From the NCBI GenBank assembly GCA_913056475.1, contig CAJXMS010000032.1, forward strand, positions 1-12,714: a stretch of 12,714 nucleotides of DNA, written 5' to 3'. This document shows positions 6,947-12,714 of this stretch, piece after piece. The first letter of the stretch is position 1. Each line of letters starts with the position of its first letter. Position numbers and translations under genes: made by a program. The notes beneath the pieces are model-generated. The model searched no databases. It worked only from the letters and a program-made list of their open reading frames with translations, and was not told the origin of the DNA. The DNA comes from an uncultured Bacteroidota bacterium (GTDB lineage: Bacteria; Bacteroidota; Bacteroidia; Flavobacteriales; Schleiferiaceae).

Positions 6947-8413
6947 TTGCTCAAACAATTGGCATCCCAGACGGCAATTTACGGCCTGAGCACCATTTTG
7001 GCCCGCTTGCTCAACTTTGCCCTTACGCCCCTGCACACTTCCCTGATAGCCAAGGCGGAGTACGGCATTCTCAACGATGTGTACTCGATGATCGCCTTGC
7101 TCATGGTGCTGCTCACCTTTGGGATGGAAACGGCCTTTTTTCGGTTTCAACGGGAAGGCGACTACAGCTCGCGAACCGTATTTAGCGCGGCTACCGGTTT
7201 TACCCTTTTCACCTCGCTGCTTTTTATAGGCGCCACCTGGCTATTTCAGGAGCCCCTGGCCCAGTGGCTCCAGTACGAGGACCGGCCCCATTTTCTGCTT
7301 TGGATGATGCTTATTGTGGCGATGGACGCCATGGCGGCGGTGCCCCTGGCGCAGCTCCGGGCGCGCCACCAGCCGTATCGCTTTTTGCTGGTACGGCTGG
7401 GAACTATAGGCCTTATCGTAGGCCTAAACCTGGCTTTTTTCCTGCTTTTTCCCTGGATGCTGGCGCAGGAGGTGGCTACGGAGTGGGTCCGGATGGTGTA
7501 CGTACCGGGCCGGGGCGTGGCCTATGTTTTCATCGCCAACCTGATCGGAAATGTCTTTATGCTTCTGCTGCTTTCCCCAGACCTGATCCGAATCCGGCTG
7601 CGGCCCTGCTGGCCCCTTTTGCGCCGGCTTCTTTGGTACGCAGCACCTCTGGTCCTGGGCTTTATAGCCGGGGTGATCAACGAGAAAGCGCAGTTTCAAT
7701 TCATGAAGTACCTGCTGCCCGGGGAAGAAGGGCGGGTAGCCATGGCCACCTTTGGGGCCGTTATGAAAATAGCCACCTTCATGGTGCTCTTTATCCAGGC
7801 TTTTCGCTTTGCCGCAGAGCCCTTTTTCTTTTCGGGCGAGGGCGCTTTTAAGCCTCGCATGGCGCGGGTTATGCGCTATTTTGTTACTGTCCAGGCCCTC
7901 ATTTTCCTGGGGCTCACTTGCTTTTTGGAAATTATCAAGCGCAGCCACTTCATCGCCGAGAAGTACTGGGACGGCTTTCAAGCGGCGCCCATCTTGCTTT
8001 TTGCCAATCTCCTTCTGGGGATCAACTTTAACCTAAACATGTGGTATAAGCTGGAGAAAAAAACGCAGATGGGCATCTACATCACCTCGGTAGGGCTGGT
8101 CTTTACGGTGGTGGCCAACCTTCTGCTGGTGCCGCGCTTCGGTTATATGGGGGCTGCTTGGTCTACCTTGATCAGCTACGCCTCTATGACCCTCTATGCC
8201 TACTACCTCAACCAAAAGCACCACCGGGTGGCCTACCCCGTGAAACTGTTGCTGAGCCACCTGCTGCTGGCGGTGGGGGGAGCTTACCTGAGTTATGCCG
8301 TTTTTGAAAGCGGACTCCTGGCGGGGACGCTTATCTTTGCCATTTATATGGCCTACCTGGCCTTTGTGGAACGAAGTAGTTTACGCGAGCTTTGGCAAAG
8401 AATAAGATCATGA
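6947..8413 (+). CDS. polysaccharide flippase (MATE/Wzx-like)
   Basis: A 488-residue polytopic inner-membrane protein with roughly 12-14 hydrophobic segments, of the oligosaccharide-lipid flippase type. The N-terminus (LASQTAIYGLSTILARLLNF) and GMETAFFRF match the typical opening of Bacteroidota members of this group, and the segment near residue 395 (NLLLVPRFGYMGAAWSTLIS) is a hallmark of such exporters. It should move a lipid-linked sugar unit across the inner membrane; the glycan is unknown. No ATG is available: the frame closes at a TAG (6920-6922), leaving TTG at 6947 (chosen) or less usual ATT/CTG codons at 6935/6941. The stop overlaps the dut start by the ATGA arrangement, showing translational coupling. 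It heads the envelope cluster. Confidence 0.9.
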   Translation: MLKQLASQTAIYGLSTILARLLNFALTPLHTSLIAKAEYGILNDVYSMIALLMVLLTFGMETAFFRFQREGDYSSRTVFSAATGFTLFTSLLFIGATWLFQEPLAQWLQYEDRPHFLLWMMLIVAMDAMAAVPLAQLRARHQPYRFLLVRLGTIGLIVGLNLAFFLLFPWMLAQEVATEWVRMVYVPGRGVAYVFIANLIGNVFMLLLLSPDLIRIRLRPCWPLLRRLLWYAAPLVLGFIAGVINEKAQFQFMKYLLPGEEGRVAMATFGAVMKIATFMVLFIQAFRFAAEPFFFSGEGAFKPRMARVMRYFVTVQALIFLGLTCFLEIIKRSHFIAEKYWDGFQAAPILLFANLLLGINFNLNMWYKLEKKTQMGIYITSVGLVFTVVANLLLVPRFGYMGAAWSTLISYASMTLYAYYLNQKHHRVAYPVKLLLSHLLLAVGGAYLSYAVFESGLLAGTLIFAIYMAYLAFVERSSLRELWQRIRS

Positions 8414-8847
8414 TAGAAGTACCCGTGCAGCGGGCCCCGGAGGCTCGGCTGCCCGAATATAAAAGCGGGCAAGCCGCCGGTATGGACCTGGAAGCACATT
8501 TGGCCGAAGGCCTCTCCCTGCAACCCCTGGAAAGGTGCCTGGTGCCTACTGGGCTATCCCTGGCCCTGCCCCAGGGCTACGAAGGGCAGGTGCGCCCCCG
8601 TAGTGGCCTGGCTTACAAAAAAGGCCTCACCGTACTCAACGCACCGGGTACCATCGACTCCGATTACCGCGGGGAGGTGAAAGTGCTGCTGGTAAACCTG
8701 AGCAACGAAACGGTGGAAATAACTCCCGGCGAACGGATCGCCCAACTAGTAGTGGCCCCCCACGAAACGGTCCAGTGGCAAGAAACCGATGACCTGGCGG
8801 CTACGGAACGCGGCAGCGGTGGCTTTGGCAGCACCGGAACGCGCTGA
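8410..8847 (+). CDS. dut: dUTP diphosphatase (dUTPase)
   Basis: A 145-residue cytoplasmic enzyme that hydrolyses dUTP to dUMP and pyrophosphate, keeping uracil out of DNA and feeding dTMP synthesis. All five motifs of the trimeric family are present: AAGMDLEA (22-29), VRPRSGLA (61-68), LNAPGTIDSDYRGEV (76-90) with the catalytic Asp83, ERIAQLVV (108-115) and the C-terminal RGSGGFGSTG (134-143). I chose the ATG at 8410, which overlaps the flippase stop as ATGA and gives the family's usual length. A TTG at 8392 would add six residues and is unnecessary. The placement in an envelope cluster is common in Bacteroidota, as I recall. Confidence 0.97.
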   Translation: MIEVPVQRAPEARLPEYKSGQAAGMDLEAHLAEGLSLQPLERCLVPTGLSLALPQGYEGQVRPRSGLAYKKGLTVLNAPGTIDSDYRGEVKVLLVNLSNETVEITPGERIAQLVVAPHETVQWQETDDLAATERGSGGFGSTGTR

Positions 8848-8866
8848 TGAGGCCTGAAAATTCGCT

Positions 8867-8874
8867 TACCTTCG
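8867..8874 (+). promoter_or_regulatory. possible internal -7 element before the nucleotidyltransferase
   Basis: TACCTTCG, one base from TAnnTTTG, lies in the 61-base gap after dut, 34 bases before the next ATG. This is the only sizeable gap in the cluster, so a secondary promoter here is plausible. No -33 element was recognised. Confidence 0.4.
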
Positions 8875-8908
8875 TAGCCCACTTGAACTTTAAAGCCCTC
8901 CTTAAATC

Positions 8909-9913
8909 ATGAAAATAATCGTCCCCATGGCAGGCCGCGGGAGCCGCCTGCGCCCGCATACCCTTACCGTACCCAAACCCATGATCCCCATTGCGGGCAA
9001 ACCCATCGTGCAGCGCTTGGTGGAAGACATCGTAAAGGTGGCCCAGGAAGAGGTGGAAGAAATCGCCTTTGTGATCGGTGATTTTGGCCCGGAAGTAGAA
9101 GAACAACTCCGGGGTATAGCCGCTGACCTGGGCGCCAAAGGCAGTGTGTACCACCAAGAAGAACCACTCGGTACGGCCCATGCCATTCTCTGCGCCAAAC
9201 CCTCGCTCAGTGGGCCCATGGTCGTCGCTTTTGCCGATACGCTCTTCCGCGCCGATTTTGTGCTGGATAGTGCCCACGATGGGGTAATCTGGACCAAAAA
9301 AGTGGAAAACCCCAAAGCCTTTGGCGTGGTAAAGAAAAATGAGGAGGGCTACATCACCGACTTCGTAGAAAAGCCCCAAGAATTTATCTCCGACGAGGCC
9401 ATCATCGGCATCTACTACTTCAAGAATGGCGCCTACCTACGCGATGAACTGCAGTACCTCATCGATAACAACATAAAGGACAAAGGAGAATACCAGATCA
9501 CCAATGCCCTGGAAAACATGAAGGACAAGGGCAGTAAGTTTACCTCCGGCACGGTAAGTGAATGGATGGACTGTGGCAACAAGGACGTGACGGTAGAAAC
9601 CAACGGCAAAATCCTAAACTTTGTAAAAGAAGAGGAAGAGCTCCTGAGCCCCAAAGCCGATGTGGCCAACAGCGAGATCATCGCCCCCTGCTACATCGCC
9701 CCCGGTGCCGTAATACGCAATAGTAAGGTGGGGCCGCGCGTAAGCATAGGCGCGGGCACCCGTGTAGAAAACAGTACCCTAAGCGATGTGCTCATCCAGG
9801 AAAATAGCGAAGTCCGTAATGCCCAACTGAGCAATTCCATGATCGGCAATAAAGCGAAATTCGATGGTTCATTTTCCCAAATCTCGATTGGCGATTTTAG
9901 CGTTTTGGATTAA
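8909..9913 (+). CDS. sugar-phosphate nucleotidyltransferase with C-terminal hexapeptide repeats
   Basis: A 334-residue cytoplasmic enzyme that joins a sugar 1-phosphate to an NTP to make an activated NDP-sugar. The N-terminal Rossmann-like domain shows the signature loop MAGRGSRLRPHT (7-18), VPKPMIPIAGKP (21-32) with Lys23, EEPLGTAHAI (84-93), the metal-site AD (109-110), NPKAFGVV (134-141), EKP (154-156) and WMDCGN (219-224). Residues about 247-330 form a left-handed beta-helix of hexapeptide-type repeats (IAPGAVI, VSIGAGTRVENSTL). The design matches glucose-1-phosphate thymidylyltransferase-like and related bacterial/archaeal enzymes; the exact sugar and nucleotide cannot be read off. It lies next to a flippase, fitting surface glycan synthesis. 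Its end overlaps the start region of the TPR gene. Confidence 0.93.
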   Translation: MKIIVPMAGRGSRLRPHTLTVPKPMIPIAGKPIVQRLVEDIVKVAQEEVEEIAFVIGDFGPEVEEQLRGIAADLGAKGSVYHQEEPLGTAHAILCAKPSLSGPMVVAFADTLFRADFVLDSAHDGVIWTKKVENPKAFGVVKKNEEGYITDFVEKPQEFISDEAIIGIYYFKNGAYLRDELQYLIDNNIKDKGEYQITNALENMKDKGSKFTSGTVSEWMDCGNKDVTVETNGKILNFVKEEEELLSPKADVANSEIIAPCYIAPGAVIRNSKVGPRVSIGAGTRVENSTLSDVLIQENSEVRNAQLSNSMIGNKAKFDGSFSQISIGDFSVLD

Positions 9914-11612
9914 AAACACCGGCGCGCTGCTTTTATGGCTGCTTATGGCCCCTCTGAGCTGGGGCCAAAAAGACAGCTCCGCCCCTTCCCACCAAGACCT
10001 CTCCTTCGAGAAACAATTTTTTAAAGCGCAAGCGCTCAAGCTACGCGGCGATACCGCGGAAGCCGCCCAGCTTTTTGCCCAGCTGGGAAAGAAGGAGCCC
10101 GCGGAAGCAGTAGTTTTTTACGAACTGGCACGCCTTCGCCAAGCCCAAGGCCAGCTCCCAGCAGCCCTGGAAGCGGGCGAAAAAGCAGCCCGCCTTAAAC
10201 CGCAGAACCCCGCTTATTGGAAGCTCCTTATCGGCCTGTACAAGCAGTCCCGCCGGCCCGTAGCTCTGCTGGAAGCCTACCGCCAGCTCCTCAAGCTAGA
10301 GCCGGAGTCGCCCACGGAACGCTTGGCCTACAGCGAAAAATTGCTCCGCCAGGGCAAGCCCCAAGCCGCCCTGGCCCAACTCGATACCCTGGAAGATCAA
10401 CTGGGCACCAGCGAGCAAATTACCAACCTTCAAAAGTCTATCTATCTAAAATTAGGAATGGTAGATAGTGCCGCCGCCGAGCTACGCGAACTCATCCGGG
10501 CCTACCCGGCCAATCTGGAGTACTACGGTACCTTAGGCCAAATCTATGCGGCCAACGAACGCCCTCAAAAGGCCTACCAAGTATACCAGGAGATGGTAGC
10601 CCGGGACAGTACAGACCCACGTCCCTACCTGGACCTGGCCAATTACTACCGCCAGCAAGGCGACCTACAAGCCTCCCTCCAGCACCTACGTATTGCGCTT
10701 CGAAGTGAAGAACTCCCCCTCGATAAGAAGATGCCCGTACTGCTCTCCCTCTTTAAAGCCTCCACCCAAGATACCAATCTACGCCGGGAGCTGGGAAATT
10801 TATTGAGCTACCTCACCGCTCAACCGGCTTACCAGAAGGCCCCCCAGCTCCATACCCTCTACGGCGATTTTTTGAGCCAGCAGGGGAAAGATAGTGCCGC
10901 CGTCCAGCGCTTCCTCTACGCCTTGAATTTACCGGGAGGAAGCAAGTTTGCCATCTGGGAGCAAGTCTTACTCATAGACGTCCAAAACGGCTGGTACGAC
11001 AGCCTCGCAACTCACTCCCAGGCCGCCCTGGCCCGCTACCCCAATCAGCCTTTGCCCTACCTCTTCAGTGGGGTAGCTTACACCGAACTGGACGAGCTAA
11101 AGAAAGCAGTGGAGTACCTCCAAACTGGCCTGCCTTACGTGCTCTCCAATCCGCGCCTTAAAGAGCAATTTTACATACAACTGGCCGATGCTTACCACCG
11201 CCTGGAACAACACGCCCAAAGCGATGCCCAATTCGAAAAAGCCCTGGACATTAACCCGCGCAATGCCACCTTGCTCAATAATTACGCTTATTACCTGGCC
11301 CAGCGCGGCGAAAAGCTCGACAAAGCCCTGAAAATGACCCAGCGCAGCAATAAACTTAAGCCCCAAAACCCCACTTTTCTAGATACCTGGGCCTGGGTAT
11401 TGTACCAGCAGGGTAAGCTAGCCCCCGCCCGCGCCAAAATGGAACAAGTGCTCCGTCTTGATACCTCTCCCAGTGCTGAGGTGCTGGTGCATTACGCGGA
11501 TATTTTGAAGGCCTCCGGCCAAATGAAAAAGGCGCGAAAATTTTACAAAAAGGCCCTAAAGGCGGGAGCGCCCCCCGAGCAGGTCCAAGCCAAAATGGCC
11601 GAGCTACCATGA
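9864..11612 (+). CDS. exported TPR protein
   Basis: About 580 residues, with a hydrophobic stretch (GALLLWLLMAPLSWGQ, residues 20-35) that reads as a signal peptide with cleavage near Gly34. The mature protein is a chain of tetratricopeptide repeats: examples at about 48-112 (two helix pairs), 117-150, 219-285 and a block from about 430 to the end, which contains NNYAYYLAQRGEKLDKAL and LDTWAWVLYQQGKLAPARAK, a conserved ending in Bacteroidota homologs. TPRs form scaffolds for protein contacts, so a periplasmic partner such as the adjacent DUF4292 lipoprotein is a reasonable inference. The start is uncertain. The ATG at 9864 overlaps the preceding gene by 50 bases and gives a long n-region; TTG at 9888 or an ATT at 9909 (MKNTGALL..., overlapping the stop) would give a more normal signal peptide. 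The stop overlaps the next ATG as ATGA. Confidence 0.88.
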   Translation: MVHFPKSRLAILAFWIKNTGALLLWLLMAPLSWGQKDSSAPSHQDLSFEKQFFKAQALKLRGDTAEAAQLFAQLGKKEPAEAVVFYELARLRQAQGQLPAALEAGEKAARLKPQNPAYWKLLIGLYKQSRRPVALLEAYRQLLKLEPESPTERLAYSEKLLRQGKPQAALAQLDTLEDQLGTSEQITNLQKSIYLKLGMVDSAAAELRELIRAYPANLEYYGTLGQIYAANERPQKAYQVYQEMVARDSTDPRPYLDLANYYRQQGDLQASLQHLRIALRSEELPLDKKMPVLLSLFKASTQDTNLRRELGNLLSYLTAQPAYQKAPQLHTLYGDFLSQQGKDSAAVQRFLYALNLPGGSKFAIWEQVLLIDVQNGWYDSLATHSQAALARYPNQPLPYLFSGVAYTELDELKKAVEYLQTGLPYVLSNPRLKEQFYIQLADAYHRLEQHAQSDAQFEKALDINPRNATLLNNYAYYLAQRGEKLDKALKMTQRSNKLKPQNPTFLDTWAWVLYQQGKLAPARAKMEQVLRLDTSPSAEVLVHYADILKASGQMKKARKFYKKALKAGAPPEQVQAKMAELP

Positions 11613-12385
11613 GCACCTTCCGCGTATTTTTAGGAACCCTCAGCCTGCTATTGCTCCTGGTGGGGTGCGGGCCTGGTAAGGTCCTTTTTAAAGCTAAATC
11701 GCTCCCCCCCGCCCGCCGTCCCGAGGCACTTCTGGCCGCCATCCCGGAGCAAAACTTCCAACGCCTACGCTACAGCGGCACCGGTACCTGGGAGCAGGGG
11801 GGCGATCAGCAGCGGTTTCGCTTTGATCTTCGCCTGATCCGCGACAGTGTAATTTGGGTAGACCTGGCGGACCCCATGCTAGGTATAAAAGCCGCCCGGG
11901 CCATCTTGCGCCCGGATACCGCCCTTTTTTATAACCGCCTCCGGCAAGAGTACCTGGCCGGCCGCCCCGAAAAGTTGGCCCAAAAAGTTAAGCTCCCCTT
12001 CCAGTTTCAGTGGCTCTGGCCCTTGCTTACCGCCCAGGCGCTTCCCCTCAGGGAAGGCTACCACCTAAAGCGAGATTCCGGCCGCTACACCTTAAAGGAC
12101 CAGCCCCTGGCCGAAGCCGCAAATAGCTCCTTAACCACCACCGTCCTACACTTTAATGCGCAAGCCCAGCTTCGCGAGCAGCTGCTACACCAGCCGCAAG
12201 CCCAGCGGAGCTTGCGGACTACCTACCTTAAATACGACGAGCGAAAAGCCCTTCCTTCTGAACTTACCTTGATTTACCAGGGAGACCGTCCGGGGCGTCT
12301 CACCCTCCATATGCGGCGCATTCAGCCGGGCGAAGCTTTTAATTTACCCTTTAGCATTCCCGATGGCTATGCGCCTATCGAATAA
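11609..12385 (+). CDS. DUF4292 family lipoprotein
   Basis: A 258-residue lipoprotein. The signal MSTFRVFLGTLSLLLLLVGC ends in a lipobox with Cys20 as the predicted lipidated residue; the next residues (GPGKV) are not acidic, unlike the lipoprotein array, so an inner-facing location is likelier. The mature part (SGTGTWEQGGDQQRFRFDLR, DSVIWVDLADPMLGIKAARA, PDTALFYNRLRQEYLAG) matches the DUF4292 pattern, whose predicted LolB/LolA-like half-barrel suggests lipid or lipoprotein handling at the outer membrane; this role is inference. It starts inside the TPR stop (ATGA) and its end overlaps the EnvC-like start, so the three genes are translationally coupled. This neighbourhood is what makes the family call firm. 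Confidence 0.88.
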   Translation: MSTFRVFLGTLSLLLLLVGCGPGKVLFKAKSLPPARRPEALLAAIPEQNFQRLRYSGTGTWEQGGDQQRFRFDLRLIRDSVIWVDLADPMLGIKAARAILRPDTALFYNRLRQEYLAGRPEKLAQKVKLPFQFQWLWPLLTAQALPLREGYHLKRDSGRYTLKDQPLAEAANSSLTTTVLHFNAQAQLREQLLHQPQAQRSLRTTYLKYDERKALPSELTLIYQGDRPGRLTLHMRRIQPGEAFNLPFSIPDGYAPIE

Positions 12386-12714
12386 AATACGCCTTCTGGT
12401 GCTGGCCCTTACCTTGGTAAGTCCAGCGGCCCTGTCCCAAAGCGAAGAACGCACCGAACTGCAGCGGCAAAAAGAGCAGCTGGAGGAAGAAATAGCTATG
12501 GCCAATAAAATCCTGGCCAAAACCCGCCAAAATAAAGCCGCTACCCTGGTGACCATCGAAACGGTCCAGCAAAAGATACAGCTCCGGGAAGAGTTGATCC
12601 AAACCTTAAACCGGGAAATTGAGCTCACCCAGGAAGAAAACAAGCGCCTCAAAAAACAAATAGATACCCTCAAAGCCCAAATTGAAAAGCAAAAGGCCGA
12701 TTACGCTAAAATGA
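12363..12714 (+). CDS. EnvC-like murein hydrolase activator (3' partial)
   Basis: The N-terminal 117 codons of a protein that runs off the right edge. The signal peptide (start MAMRLSNKIRLLVLALTLVS, end AALSQ) is followed by a charged heptad-like coiled coil (LQRQKEQLEEEIAMANKILA, QQKIQLREELIQTLNREIEL, QIDTLKAQIEKQKADYAKM). This is the N-terminal half of EnvC/NlpD-type proteins, whose missing C-terminal LytM (M23) domain in E. coli EnvC activates amidases at the septum; whether this one is an activator or an active peptidase cannot be judged from this part. Start codons at 12363 and 12369 are both possible, overlapping the DUF4292 gene by 23 or 17 bases. Confidence 0.88.
   Translation, partial: MAMRLSNKIRLLVLALTLVSPAALSQSEERTELQRQKEQLEEEIAMANKILAKTRQNKAATLVTIETVQQKIQLREELIQTLNREIELTQEENKRLKKQIDTLKAQIEKQKADYAKM

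Noticed and set aside
7264..7851. 195-codon + strand frame inside the flippase gene
   Set aside because: Very Gly/Pro/Ala/Arg-rich product typical of an alternate frame in GC-rich DNA; the flippase frame has clear family motifs.
8392..8409. TTG start for dut giving six extra residues
   Set aside because: The ATG at 8410 gives the normal family length and the ATGA overlap with the flippase stop.
8801..9379. 192-codon - strand frame opposite the nucleotidyltransferase
   Set aside because: Antisense shadow of a strongly conserved enzyme gene; no domain seen in the product.
1..12714. CRISPR arrays, tRNA or rRNA genes, insertion sequences, phage genes
   Set aside because: No direct-repeat arrays, cloverleaf sequences, transposase or integrase motifs were seen on either strand.

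Overview
The window reads as chromosomal DNA of a free-living member of the phylum Bacteroidota. The evidence is a type IX secretion (T9SS) type A C-terminal sorting domain at the left edge, small lipoproteins with acidic residues right after the lipidated cysteine, TAnnTTTG-like -7 promoter elements, and a flippase / dUTPase / nucleotidyltransferase / TPR / DUF4292 / EnvC gene order that I recall from many Bacteroidota. The class cannot be fixed from this window alone.

Layout. (1) Bases 1-452 hold the C-terminal part of a secreted T9SS cargo protein, closed by a good rho-independent terminator. (2) Bases 518-1164 are AT-richer with no convincing gene. (3) Bases 1165-3941 hold five small lipoprotein genes in a row on the + strand, each 170-180 codons, separated by only 26-53 bases. 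Four are clear paralogs and the first is a divergent relative. This is the least described part of the window: a tandem, lineage-type expansion of probably surface-exposed beta-rich lipoproteins of unknown function. (4) Bases 4171-6841 on the - strand hold an exported M28 metallopeptidase with a PDZ domain followed 13 bases later by gpsA (glycerol-3-phosphate dehydrogenase). (5) From 6947 to the right edge is a tightly packed + strand cluster: polysaccharide flippase, dut, sugar-nucleotide transferase, exported TPR protein, DUF4292 lipoprotein and the N-terminus of an EnvC-like murein hydrolase activator. Most of these genes overlap or abut.

How the genes fit together. The right-hand cluster serves the cell envelope: making and flipping surface glycans, an outer-membrane-type lipoprotein with a periplasmic TPR partner, and control of peptidoglycan cleavage, with dut (nucleotide-pool cleaning) carried along by overlap. 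The - strand pair joins phospholipid precursor synthesis to an exported peptidase. The lipoprotein array has visibly lower GC (about 42-43% in sampled lines) than the flanking genes (about 63-73% in sampled lines), which marks it as accessory DNA. I found no RNA genes, CRISPR arrays, insertion sequences or attachment sites. No complete new multi-gene system is evident; the lipoprotein array is the best candidate for something undescribed.
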